Assembly: GCA_947644545.1 (NCBI GenBank)
Contig: CANRZW010000011.1
Location: 37,082 to 101,081 of the forward strand
Direction of reading: 5' to 3'
Source: an uncultured Lachnospiraceae bacterium
Lineage (GTDB): Bacteria > Bacillota > Clostridia > Lachnospirales > Lachnospiraceae
DNA length: 64,000 bases
Within the stretch, counting starts at the first letter, position 1, and each line of letters opens with the position of its first letter. The notes beneath the pieces are model-generated. The model had not been told where the DNA came from. It searched no databases and worked only from the letters and a program-made list of their open reading frames with translations. Below are positions 34,634 through 42,969 of this stretch, piece by piece. Both the position numbers and the translations under genes were made by a program.

Positions 34634-36091
34634 ATGACTGTAAACAATGTGAATGCGCTGCTAAGTTATGCGAAGGGTCAGCCGGATCTTATGAGCGGCA
34701 GGACAGAAGAGACTGCGAAGGGCAGCTTTGAACAGGTCATGTCACAAGTGAACGGTAAGGCGGACACCGTGCAGACCAGGGCACCCGGGAGTAACGCTTC
34801 GGCAGCGCAGACGGTAGTTCCTGTCGATACGTCGAAGAACACGGTTACATCAGTCAAAGCAGGTCAGCAGGAAACCGGCAGTACAGATAAGAGTGAGAAT
34901 ACGGTCCGCAAGGAAACCGATGAGAATGTTACCGGTGATACCGGAGCAAGTTCGGAGACGAACGCCGGAGACACTGCCACAGAGAAGCTGGAGAAGTCCG
35001 GTGAGGAACTGGTTGAGGATATTGCCGAAGAGATGGATGTGACACGGGAAGATGTGGAAGCAGCCATGGCTATGTTAGGACTGACGGCGATCGAGCTATT
35101 CGACCCTGACAATTTAAGACAGCTTTTGCTGGCGATCTCAGGAAACCAGGATGAGCTTGCGCTTCTGACCGACGAGACGCTCTATGGAAACTTACAGGAT
35201 CTGCTGGGAACCTTGGGAGAAAGCCTTGAGGATCTGCAGAAGGAGCTGGGGTTGAGTGAAGAAGAGCTAAGGGATCTTATGAACCGTGTGCTTTCGGAAC
35301 AAGAGGGATCAGGCATGGCCGAAGGGGAAGCAGAGGCCGAAGTGGATCTGGAGGGTATGAAGGACTATACGGTGTCGGTTCAAAAAGACGGTGAGACAGT
35401 GAAGATGAAAGTGACCGTCGATGATGCCAGCGGCAACAAAAGCGTGCAGGAATCCGTGACGAGTACGTCTAAAGCCGAGGTGCAGCCGGAACAGAAGATG
35501 CAGCAGGACGCATCGGCGGATAGCGGCAAGGAGGGTAATTCTGCAGGCAATGCCATGTTACAGGCGCCGGAGATGCCGGTACAGGTGAATGAAGCGCCGG
35601 AGGCGGCTGCGATGGAATATCGGTCGCTGCAGACGGAGCAGATCATGAACCAGATCGTGGAGTACATGAAGATCAATCTGAAAGCGGATACGCAGACGAT
35701 GGAGCTGCAGCTGCATCCTGCGAGCTTAGGCACGGTCAATGTACAGCTTATGGCAAAAGAAGGCGGATTGACAGCGCATTTCACGACACAGAATGAGGCA
35801 GTGCGTGCGGTGATCGAGACACAGCTGATCCAGCTTAAGATCCAGTTTGAAGAGCAGGGGATCAAGGTGGACGCGGTGGAAGTTACGGTTGCCAACCATG
35901 CTTACGGACAGCAGTTCTCGCAGGATAATGAGAATGCGGGACAGGAACAGTCGAAAGCCGGCAAGGGCCGCAGAAGCATTAATCTGGATCAGATCGAAAG
36001 CGAAGAAGAGTTAGAGGAAATGGAAGACTCTGAGCGCATTGCAGTGGAGATGATGCAGGCGAGCGGCAGTACGGTAGATTATACGGCATAA
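34634..36091 (+). CDS. fliK: Flagellar hook-length control protein FliK
   Basis: 485-residue secreted molecular ruler that stops hook growth and switches export specificity through FlhB. The N-terminal two thirds are low-complexity and acidic, with many Thr/Ser/Glu, as is normal for the disordered ruler region. The globular C-terminal FliK domain lies at about 345-420, with LQLHPASLGTVNVQL and IETQLIQLKIQFEEQGIKVDAVEV. Ribosome binding site AAAGGAGGAAGGAG. It lies 15 bases before flgD. Confidence 0.93.
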   Translation: MTVNNVNALLSYAKGQPDLMSGRTEETAKGSFEQVMSQVNGKADTVQTRAPGSNASAAQTVVPVDTSKNTVTSVKAGQQETGSTDKSENTVRKETDENVTGDTGASSETNAGDTATEKLEKSGEELVEDIAEEMDVTREDVEAAMAMLGLTAIELFDPDNLRQLLLAISGNQDELALLTDETLYGNLQDLLGTLGESLEDLQKELGLSEEELRDLMNRVLSEQEGSGMAEGEAEAEVDLEGMKDYTVSVQKDGETVKMKVTVDDASGNKSVQESVTSTSKAEVQPEQKMQQDASADSGKEGNSAGNAMLQAPEMPVQVNEAPEAAAMEYRSLQTEQIMNQIVEYMKINLKADTQTMELQLHPASLGTVNVQLMAKEGGLTAHFTTQNEAVRAVIETQLIQLKIQFEEQGIKVDAVEVTVANHAYGQQFSQDNENAGQEQSKAGKGRRSINLDQIESEEELEEMEDSERIAVEMMQASGSTVDYTA

Positions 36092-36106
36092 GAAAGGAGT
36101 GGAAAC

Positions 36107-36811
36107 ATGGGTGTAGTACAGGAAGTTAAAGACGGTAAGTTTGTGGAAAACAGTTCGGTGCAGTCTCTGGCCAAGGAGAAGGCAAAGAAGAAGATGGGCA
36201 ATTCCAATCTGGATAAGGATGCGTTTCTGCAGCTTCTGGTAGCACAGATGAAATACCAGGATCCCCTGGAGCCTACTTCAAACACGGAGTATATTTCACA
36301 GTTTGCGACTTTCTCCGAACTGGAACAGATGCAGAATATGAGTGCCACACTGGAGCTTTCCAGAGCATCTGCCCTGGTAGGTCAGACAGTACTGATGAAG
36401 GTGACCGACAGTTCCGGCAATCAGAAGACGGTACAGGGAAATGTGGACTATGTGATTTATGAAGGCGGTAAGGCATATTTGTCGATCGGCGGAGAACCTT
36501 ATTCTCTGGATGATCTTGATACCGTAGCGGATAAGAAATATCTGGACGCTTACAAAGTGGCGGTAGACTTCATGAATATCTATAAGAAGCTTCCGAAGTT
36601 AGAGTTACTGTCGCTGGCTGATCAGGAGAATGTGGAGAAGCTTGAAGAGATCCTGAACGGCATGAATGAGTATCAGAAGTCCATGCTGACAGACGAGGAT
36701 CTGGAGAACGCAGAGAAGTATATTAAAGAGATGAAAAAAATCCTTGCGGAACAGGAAGGCGGTAAAGATCCGGAGCCGACTGAGCCCGATGCGGATGAGG
36801 ATGACAAGTAA
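36107..36811 (+). CDS. flgD: Flagellar hook-capping protein FlgD
   Basis: 234-residue scaffold that caps the growing hook and is discarded later. The conserved N-terminal block LDKDAFLQLLVAQMKYQDPLEPTSNTEYISQFATFSELEQ lies at about 35-75. The central beta-rich region (QTVLMKVTDSSG...) is short. Residues about 165-234 are helical and very acidic rather than the Ig-like module of enterobacterial FlgD, a form seen in some Clostridia. Ribosome binding site AAAGGAGTGG. A hairpin (36815-36822 with 36838-36845) follows the stop. Confidence 0.92.
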   Translation: MGVVQEVKDGKFVENSSVQSLAKEKAKKKMGNSNLDKDAFLQLLVAQMKYQDPLEPTSNTEYISQFATFSELEQMQNMSATLELSRASALVGQTVLMKVTDSSGNQKTVQGNVDYVIYEGGKAYLSIGGEPYSLDDLDTVADKKYLDAYKVAVDFMNIYKKLPKLELLSLADQENVEKLEEILNGMNEYQKSMLTDEDLENAEKYIKEMKKILAEQEGGKDPEPTEPDADEDDK

Positions 36812-36899
36812 GATTCCGTCTGGTATCGCGTAGAAGGCAGACGGAGCTGCCGGTAAAGCACAGCCGGAAGGGCGGCGGTCATCTCAAGGAGGAGAGAAT

Positions 36900-37301
36900 A
36901 TGAAGATTCAGGGCAATCAATTCCTTTCCATAGAGCGGCTGCAGGATCAGTATTTGAATGCGGGCAGGCAGGCAGAAGGGGCAAAACAGAACGGACTGAG
37001 CTTTCAGGATATCCTTTCAGGAAAGACTGAGGGAATCCGGTCAGAGAGTGAAGTCAGATTCTCCAAGCATGCGGCAAACCGCCTGATTGACAGAAACATC
37101 GAGCTGACCAAGGAGCAGGTGGAGCGTTTGAATATGGGAGCGGCCAAGGCAGGCGCGAAAGGGATCAACGAATCGTTGGTCATTGTCGATTCCCTGGCGT
37201 TTATTGTGAATGTACCGAATCAGACGGTCATCACGGCGATGGATCAGACAGAGACGAACGAAAATGTATTTACCAATATTGACGGAGCCGTTATTATGTA
37301 A
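36900..37301 (+). CDS. Flagellar operon protein of the TIGR02530 type
   Basis: 133-residue protein found between flgD and flgE in many Firmicute flagellar operons. The conserved part begins VRFSKHAANRLIDRNIELT (about 57) and continues through KAGAKGINESLVIVDSLAFIVNVPNQTVITAMD to a C-terminal NVFTNIDGAVI. No signal peptide or membrane helix. A role in hook assembly or its regulation is presumed from its fixed position; no activity is known to me. Ribosome binding site AAGGAGGAGAG. Confidence 0.88.
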   Translation: MKIQGNQFLSIERLQDQYLNAGRQAEGAKQNGLSFQDILSGKTEGIRSESEVRFSKHAANRLIDRNIELTKEQVERLNMGAAKAGAKGINESLVIVDSLAFIVNVPNQTVITAMDQTETNENVFTNIDGAVIM

Positions 37302-37387
37302 CAGCCGGACCTTTATGGAGGCTTGTGTCCATGACTGACAGAATGGACAGACGGTTTCGCAACAGATATTAAGGAGGTCATTTTACT

Positions 37388-39391
37388 ATGATGAGATCAT
37401 TGTTCTCTGGTGTGGCAGGTCTTAGAACACATCAGACGAGAATGGACGTTATCGGTAACAATATCGCTAACGTTAATACAACAGCATATAAGTCACAGAA
37501 TATGGTATTCAGCGATCTGCTGTACCAGACAACGCAGGCGGCATCCGGAGCCAACGGCAATACCGGACGCGGCGGCATTAACCCCAGACAGATCGGTCTG
37601 GGTTCCAAGACAGGAGCAATCTCTACGGCGATTACGCAGCAGGGTTCTGCGCAGTCCACGAACAATCCCTGGGATATCATGATCGAAGGTTCCTCCTTCT
37701 TTGTAGTAAGCGACGGATCCCAGAACTTTTTTACGAGAGACGGTTCCTTCACGGTGGACGGTGCGGGTAATCTGGTTATGGCAAATACCGGTTATACGGT
37801 TATGGGCTGGCAGGTGGATCCGGAGACCGGTGATATCAGACAGGATATCGTATCCGCATTGCGTGTCATGCACCCTGATAACCTGAATTCCGAACCGGAA
37901 GCGACGACCAAGGGTTATGTGTCCGGTATTCTGGATGCGAATGATCCGAAGATCAACAGTACGGCCGGCTGTATCCGTACGATGACGATCTTCGATGCAA
38001 AGGGATATGCGTATACCTGTAAGTTCAGTTTCCACGGTATCGGCAGTGAGAATCAGTATCGCGTGCAGCTGGATGATATCCAGGATGAAGACGGCGTATC
38101 GCTTGTGAAGAAGTATGGCCTGAATAACATCGACCAGATTGCATCCTTTGGTTCCACTGAGAATAAGGTAACAACCAGCAAATATAATATGGCTGAGAAT
38201 GCCAAGTATGATGCGGCAACCGATAGCTTTTCGATTAACATGGCAATGTCTGAGATCCTGGAAGGGTATAAGAATAATGCCATGGTAGTTGCGGCGGGTA
38301 CTGATGTCAAAATCACAACGCCGGCAGCGGCGGGACCGGTCACCGCAGGATCGGATGTTACCGTACAGGGAACTGTGACGTTGACGAAAGCGCAGCTGGA
38401 AGCAGAGCCTTATAACCTGATCTACGATAACGGTAAATATTATATGAAGGGTGACGATGGTAAGCCGGTTGAGGTGACTGACTGGGAAGCAGCGTTGAAG
38501 GATATGAAAGGTCTGGAAAGCGTGACAAATGTCACTGCGACACCCGGGAATCCGCCGGAGAATATCGAGATCAGCTTTGAGGCTACCTTTAAGACTACCT
38601 CGGATGCCGAATATGACGGTAACGGCAACTTTGGTTTGACGTTAGAGAATACCGAGGCCAATGAGAAGGAGATCCTGGAGAAGATCTATCAGATCAAAGA
38701 TGGCGACGGCAAGACCTATACCATTGATTTTGTCGGCCCGGACGGTACGGCACAGATCAATATGACGGAGAGCAACAGAGGCTTTATCATTTCCTTTGAT
38801 CAGGAATTTGGTAAGTTTGAGTACATTGGAACACAGGGCAATGATTCGGCTATGCTGACCTTCAACAGTTCGGCGTCTTCTCTGGATGGTGAGACGGTCG
38901 ATCTGTCACAGTTCAGCAATGTGGATATCGATTTCTCGTCCGTGAATAACTATGGTAACGGTGGCAAATGTACCTTGGATATGCTGAACGGTTCCAAGGA
39001 TGAGAGCACCATCGGCGCCGGCAGGAAGCAGGGTGAACTGATCGGTATCGAGGTAGGGCAGGACGGTAAGATCACGGCAGCATACGACAACGGATTGACG
39101 AAGCTGTTAGGACAGATTGCGGTGGCAGAGTTTGCAAATCCTTCCGGTCTGGCGAAGGCAGGTAACAACCTGTATTCCGCTACCCAGAACTCCGGTGAGT
39201 TTAACGGCGTCGGTGTGGATATCACAGCGAACCAGGGTTCCATGACATCGGGCGTTCTGGAGATGAGTAATGTGGATCTGTCATCCGAATTCACGACAAT
39301 GATTACCACGCAGCGTGGATTCCAGGCTAACAGCCGTATTATCACAACTTCCGATACGCTTCTCGAGGAGCTTGTTAATCTGAAGAGATAA
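37388..39391 (+). CDS. flgE: Flagellar hook protein FlgE (enlarged)
   Basis: 667-residue hook subunit, exported and polymerised under the FlgD cap. The N-terminal rod/hook motif (MDVIGNNIANVNTTAYKSQNMVF) lies at about 20. The Flg_hook core covers about 80-180. The C-terminal polymerisation helix has SGVLEMSNVDLSSEFTTMITTQRGFQANSRIITTSDTLLEELVNLKR-type sequence. Compared with about 400-residue hooks it has an additional 200-plus residues in the middle (about 270-510), rich in Thr/Asp/Gly and probably surface-exposed. AAGGAGG at 37371 fits ATG 37388. A terminator-like hairpin follows. Confidence 0.95.
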   Translation: MMRSLFSGVAGLRTHQTRMDVIGNNIANVNTTAYKSQNMVFSDLLYQTTQAASGANGNTGRGGINPRQIGLGSKTGAISTAITQQGSAQSTNNPWDIMIEGSSFFVVSDGSQNFFTRDGSFTVDGAGNLVMANTGYTVMGWQVDPETGDIRQDIVSALRVMHPDNLNSEPEATTKGYVSGILDANDPKINSTAGCIRTMTIFDAKGYAYTCKFSFHGIGSENQYRVQLDDIQDEDGVSLVKKYGLNNIDQIASFGSTENKVTTSKYNMAENAKYDAATDSFSINMAMSEILEGYKNNAMVVAAGTDVKITTPAAAGPVTAGSDVTVQGTVTLTKAQLEAEPYNLIYDNGKYYMKGDDGKPVEVTDWEAALKDMKGLESVTNVTATPGNPPENIEISFEATFKTTSDAEYDGNGNFGLTLENTEANEKEILEKIYQIKDGDGKTYTIDFVGPDGTAQINMTESNRGFIISFDQEFGKFEYIGTQGNDSAMLTFNSSASSLDGETVDLSQFSNVDIDFSSVNNYGNGGKCTLDMLNGSKDESTIGAGRKQGELIGIEVGQDGKITAAYDNGLTKLLGQIAVAEFANPSGLAKAGNNLYSATQNSGEFNGVGVDITANQGSMTSGVLEMSNVDLSSEFTTMITTQRGFQANSRIITTSDTLLEELVNLKR

Positions 39392-39424
39392 TCGTAGATG
39401 ACAAATTGAAAGAAGTACCCTTTG

Positions 39425-39454
39425 GAGGGATTTTCTGTAAATGGAAAATCCCTC
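39425..39454 (+). terminator. Hairpin after flgE, possible intra-operon attenuator
   Basis: Perfect 11-base stem GAGGGATTTTC (39425-39435) with GAAAATCCCTC (39444-39454), 8-base loop. The following sequence TTGCTATATCT is only weakly T-rich, so termination may be partial. Confidence 0.6.
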
Positions 39455-39476
39455 TTGCTATATCTAAGAATTTACT

Positions 39477-39505
39477 TTGCAGTTTCACAAGATATGTGGT
39501 AAAAT
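39477..39505 (+). promoter_or_regulatory. Internal SigA-type promoter before swrD-motAB
   Basis: TTGCAG (39477-39482), 17-base spacer, TAAAAT (39500-39505), with an extended-10 TGG. It lies just after the flgE hairpin and 50 bases before the swrD start. Confidence 0.6.
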
Positions 39506-39555
39506 TGATGAGTTGAATAGTAATGTCAGACAGGGGGAGGCGTGGGAGCGGGAAG

Positions 39556-39741
39556 ATGATAGAAGTCACGAAGATCAACGGGGTAAAAGTGCTGATCAAT
39601 CCGGATCTGCTGGAACTGGCGGAGGAGACACCGGATACGGTTTTGTCCTTTACCACGGGGCGGAAATTAATTGTAAAAGAAAGTAGACAAGAGATAAAAA
39701 ATTTAGTAAAATCGTATAGAAAGGATATTTTTGCAGATTAG
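39556..39741 (+). CDS. swrD: FlbD/SwrD family flagellar protein
   Basis: 61-residue protein. It matches the FlbD/SwrD family (MIEVTKINGVKVLINPDLLELAEETPDT...GRKLIVKES), which in B. subtilis raises flagellar power for swarming. ATG 39556 is chosen because the family starts MI-V-T-L-NG and a GGGAG/GGAAG site precedes it; a longer in-frame start at 39523 would add 11 unrelated residues. It lies between flgE and motA, which suits a role in stator function. Confidence 0.88.
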   Translation: MIEVTKINGVKVLINPDLLELAEETPDTVLSFTTGRKLIVKESRQEIKNLVKSYRKDIFAD

Positions 39742-39762
39742 TGTAAAGACGGGTGAATACAG

Positions 39763-40551
39763 ATGGATATAGCTTCAGTTATTGGATTGGTTCTATGTTT
39801 TGTATTGATGGTATTTGGTATGTTGGTTGGTCAGGATATCTCGGTGGTTATCGGTTTCCTGCACGCACCCTCGGCTCTTATTACATATGGCGGTGCTTTG
39901 GGTTGTATGATGGCGAGCTGTACCATGCCGGATTTTATTGCGAATCTGAAGAGTATCGGCCTTATCTTCAAGATGTCATCGATGAATGTTCCCGAGATTA
40001 TTCAGAAGATTATAGATCTTTCGAATGTAGCCCGGAAAGAAGGACTTCTCTCTCTGGAGGAAGCTGCGGGTGAGATCGAAGATGAATTTTTAAAGAAAGG
40101 GATCATGCTGGTAGTGGACGGCACGGATCCTGAGCTGGTGCGCGCGATTATGGAGACAGAGCTTGCCAGCGTGGAAGACAGACACAAGAGCAAGATTGAT
40201 TTCTGGGATGGACTTGGCGCCATGGGACCTGCCTGGGGTATGATCGGTACGTTGATCGGTCTGATCAACATGTTGCGTGACCTGTCGGATTTCGCATCCA
40301 TTGGTCCTAACATGTCAACAGCCTTGATTACCACATTCTACGGTTCCGTGCTTGCCAACTGGATCTGCGCACCGGTAGCCAGCAAGCTGAAGAGCAAGAA
40401 CGCCGAGGAAATGATGGTGAAGGAGATAGAGATTGAAGGACTTCTTTCCATTCAGGCAGGTGAGAACCCGCGTGTTATTGAGGAGAAACTGAAATCCTTC
40501 CTTGCGCCGAAGGACAGAAGTTCGTTGGGCGATGATGGAGGTGAGGCATAA
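39763..40551 (+). CDS. motA: Flagellar motor stator protein MotA
   Basis: 262-residue inner-membrane protein of the ion-driven stator. It has four transmembrane helices (about 3-22, 30-50, 145-165, 180-200), with a large cytoplasmic loop between helices 2 and 3 that carries the charged residues acting on FliG. The family motif AMGPAWGMIGTLIGLINMLRDLSD lies near 150. The stop codon directly abuts the motB ATG. The N-terminus resembles proton-type MotA, but the ion cannot be settled from sequence alone. Confidence 0.96.
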   Translation: MDIASVIGLVLCFVLMVFGMLVGQDISVVIGFLHAPSALITYGGALGCMMASCTMPDFIANLKSIGLIFKMSSMNVPEIIQKIIDLSNVARKEGLLSLEEAAGEIEDEFLKKGIMLVVDGTDPELVRAIMETELASVEDRHKSKIDFWDGLGAMGPAWGMIGTLIGLINMLRDLSDFASIGPNMSTALITTFYGSVLANWICAPVASKLKSKNAEEMMVKEIEIEGLLSIQAGENPRVIEEKLKSFLAPKDRSSLGDDGGEA

Positions 40552-41358
40552 ATGGCTAAGAAGAAGCAGGAAGAAGCGCCGAAAGGTTCCCCCGCGTGGA
40601 TGGCCACGTTTTCGGATCTGATGAACTTGCTGTTGTGTTTCTTCGTTTTGCTGTTTTCCATGTCATCGATCGATGCGGCAAAATTTGAACAGGTAGTGGC
40701 GTCTTTCAATGAGACTTTCTCTGTATTTACCGGCGGCGCCACGGCGATCGGAGACGGCATCCTGATCAGTAACGGTGTCAGCCAGCTGAATGAACTGGAT
40801 GAGTATATCAACAGTACCGGTAAGATGGATGACGGGCAGATTGTTGATGATGATGTCGCTTCTGTGAAGGAGAAGATGGAAGAGGCGCAGCTGGAAGAAT
40901 CAGAGCAGCTTGCCGAACAGATTCAGGAAGCGGTAGACGAGAAGGAAATGGGTAGTGAGATCGATATCGAGTTCACAAGCCAGTATGTGCAGCTGACTCT
41001 TAAGGGAGCGTTGCTTTTTGATTCGGGAAGCACGCTTTTGAAGGAAGAAGCAAAGCCGGTTCTGGACCAGGTTGGTCTTGTGCTGGAGCGGTATGCAGGC
41101 GGTACGATAGAGATTGAGGGACATACGGATAATGTGCCTATGTCCGGAGCGAAGTATTCCAATAATGATGAGCTGAGTTCGGGGCGTGCGTTGTCGGTGT
41201 TTGATTATTTGCTTTCGGTGACGAATTTGGATCCGGCCACTGTCAAACATGCGGGAAGAGGAGAGTATGTTCCGATTGCGGATAACTCTACGCCGGAGGG
41301 GCGGACCAGAAACCGACGCGTTGAAATCAAGATCTACAATTCGCTCAGTTCCTATTAG
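40552..41358 (+). CDS. motB: Flagellar motor stator protein MotB
   Basis: 268-residue partner of MotA that anchors the stator to peptidoglycan. A single transmembrane helix (about 22-42) carries the ion-binding Asp22 in FSDLMNLLLCFFVLLFSMSS. A linker follows, then an OmpA-like peptidoglycan-binding domain (about 150-265) with LFDSGSTLLKEEAKPVL and EGHTDNVPM...NRRVEIKIYN. Its start abuts the motA stop, so the pair is probably translationally coupled. Confidence 0.97.
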   Translation: MAKKKQEEAPKGSPAWMATFSDLMNLLLCFFVLLFSMSSIDAAKFEQVVASFNETFSVFTGGATAIGDGILISNGVSQLNELDEYINSTGKMDDGQIVDDDVASVKEKMEEAQLEESEQLAEQIQEAVDEKEMGSEIDIEFTSQYVQLTLKGALLFDSGSTLLKEEAKPVLDQVGLVLERYAGGTIEIEGHTDNVPMSGAKYSNNDELSSGRALSVFDYLLSVTNLDPATVKHAGRGEYVPIADNSTPEGRTRNRRVEIKIYNSLSSY

Positions 41359-41433
41359 AGATTGGAAAATTAGAGATTAGAAAACCAGGAAATTTCTTAT
41401 ATAAATATAATGTAAAAGGAGAACAATACAGTT

Positions 41434-41949
41434 ATGAAAAAGAATCTGATTTCCATTATTATACTGGCGTTAGTGATCGTGAATATTGTATTGACGGCGA
41501 TCATGATGTTCAGTGTAACGGGCACTGCCAGAAAGACTTCGGCATTGGTAGACAATATTACGAGGTCGTTGAATCTGGAGCTTACGTCCAAAGGTGATGC
41601 CGGCGCAGCAGCAGTACCGATGTCAGATATTGCAACTTATGATATTGAGAAGATGACGATTGAACTGAAACGTGGAGAGGGTGAAGAGGGCGAACCGCAT
41701 TTCTTCGTGGGAGCGATCACATTATCCATGAATACGAAGCATGAAGATTATAAGACCTACGGCGAGGAGATGGAAGCCAAGCAGAGTCTGATCAAGAGTG
41801 AAATAGCAGATGTGATTTCGAGCTATACGGCAGAGGATGCAAGAAATAATCAGGACAGGATGAAAGAGGATATTCTGGAACGGATCCAGACGATGTTTAA
41901 TTCCGAGTTTATCTTTAATGTGGCGTTTAGTGACATTATCATTCAGTAA
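41434..41949 (+). CDS. fliL: Flagellar basal-body-associated protein FliL
   Basis: 171-residue single-pass membrane protein that surrounds and stabilises the stator. The transmembrane helix is at about 5-27. The extracytoplasmic part ends FIFNVAFSDIIIQ, typical of FliL. Ribosome binding site AAAGGAGAAC. The 75-base gap ahead contains two imperfect copies of AGAGATTGGAAAA. It sits between motB and fliM. Confidence 0.93.
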   Translation: MKKNLISIIILALVIVNIVLTAIMMFSVTGTARKTSALVDNITRSLNLELTSKGDAGAAAVPMSDIATYDIEKMTIELKRGEGEEGEPHFFVGAITLSMNTKHEDYKTYGEEMEAKQSLIKSEIADVISSYTAEDARNNQDRMKEDILERIQTMFNSEFIFNVAFSDIIIQ

Positions 41950-41984
41950 CTTTTATTAAATCGTGCCACAGGAGGTGAACTTTC

Positions 41985-42965
41985 GTGGGAGAGGTACTGT
42001 CTCAAAATGAGATTGATAGTCTGCTGGCCGCACTGAACAGCGGTGAGATCGATGCAGAAGAAATGAGTGATGCCAGTGACAAGCAGGTTAAGAATTATGA
42101 TTTTAAGCGGCCTACTAAGTTCTCAAAAGAACATCTGCGGACACTGGAGATCATATACGAGCATTACGGACGGTTATTATCTACCAGCCTTCCGGTATAC
42201 CTTAGAAAAAATGTACAGATTTCCGTGGTGAGTTCCGAGGCGATCGTATTTTCAGAGTTTACCAATGCACTTTTCAATCCCGTTATTCTGGGAATTGTGA
42301 ATTTCCAGCCGCTGGGCGGAAATATCATGGTGGAAATGGCGACCAGACTTGGATATGCCATGATCGACAGGATGCTGGGCGGGGAGGGAGAGCCGCTCAA
42401 TAAGACCAGAGAGTTTACGGAGATCGAGCTGACGATCGTTGAGAAGATGCTGGTGACGTTTATACAGCTTATGCGTGAACCGTGGAAGAATGTAGTGGAT
42501 ATTAATCCGGTTCTGGAGAGAATAGAGACGAATTCACAGTTTGCACAGATTATCTCTCCTAACGACATGATCGCGATCGTGACCTTAAATATGAAGATAG
42601 GGGATGTGGAGGGATTCATGAACATATGCCTTCCTTTCTTTACACTGGAGTCGGTCATGGAAAGATTGAATACCAAGTACTGGTATTCAAATATGCAGGA
42701 ACAGAAGGAAGATGAGCTTGAAGAATATCTCGAGTCTCTGATCAAGAGAGTGGATGTTCCGGTGAAGGCATTGCTGGGCAGGACAGAGATCGCCATTACA
42801 GATTTTATTAATATACAGGTAGGAGATATTATACGTTTAAATACCGATGTAGAACAGGATTTGAAAGTGTATGTCGGGAATATAGAGAAATTTACCGCTT
42901 TACCGGGTTCGAGCAAAGATAAATATGCTGTGCGTGTAACGTCGGTATTAAGAGAGGAGGAATAG
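41985..42965 (+). CDS. fliM: Flagellar motor switch protein FliM
   Basis: 326-residue C-ring protein. The N-terminal peptide LSQNEIDSLLAAL binds phospho-CheY. The CheC-like middle domain (about 45-230) contains the GGxG-type GRLLSTSLPVYLR and GGEGEPLNKTREFTEIE blocks. The SpoA (C-ring) domain is at about 250-320. Start is GTG 41985 behind AGGAGGTGA. It works with the FliY product, whose gene starts 4 bases after its stop. Confidence 0.97.
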   Translation: MGEVLSQNEIDSLLAALNSGEIDAEEMSDASDKQVKNYDFKRPTKFSKEHLRTLEIIYEHYGRLLSTSLPVYLRKNVQISVVSSEAIVFSEFTNALFNPVILGIVNFQPLGGNIMVEMATRLGYAMIDRMLGGEGEPLNKTREFTEIELTIVEKMLVTFIQLMREPWKNVVDINPVLERIETNSQFAQIISPNDMIAIVTLNMKIGDVEGFMNICLPFFTLESVMERLNTKYWYSNMQEQKEDELEEYLESLIKRVDVPVKALLGRTEIAITDFINIQVGDIIRLNTDVEQDLKVYVGNIEKFTALPGSSKDKYAVRVTSVLREEE

Positions 42966-42969
42966 AAGC

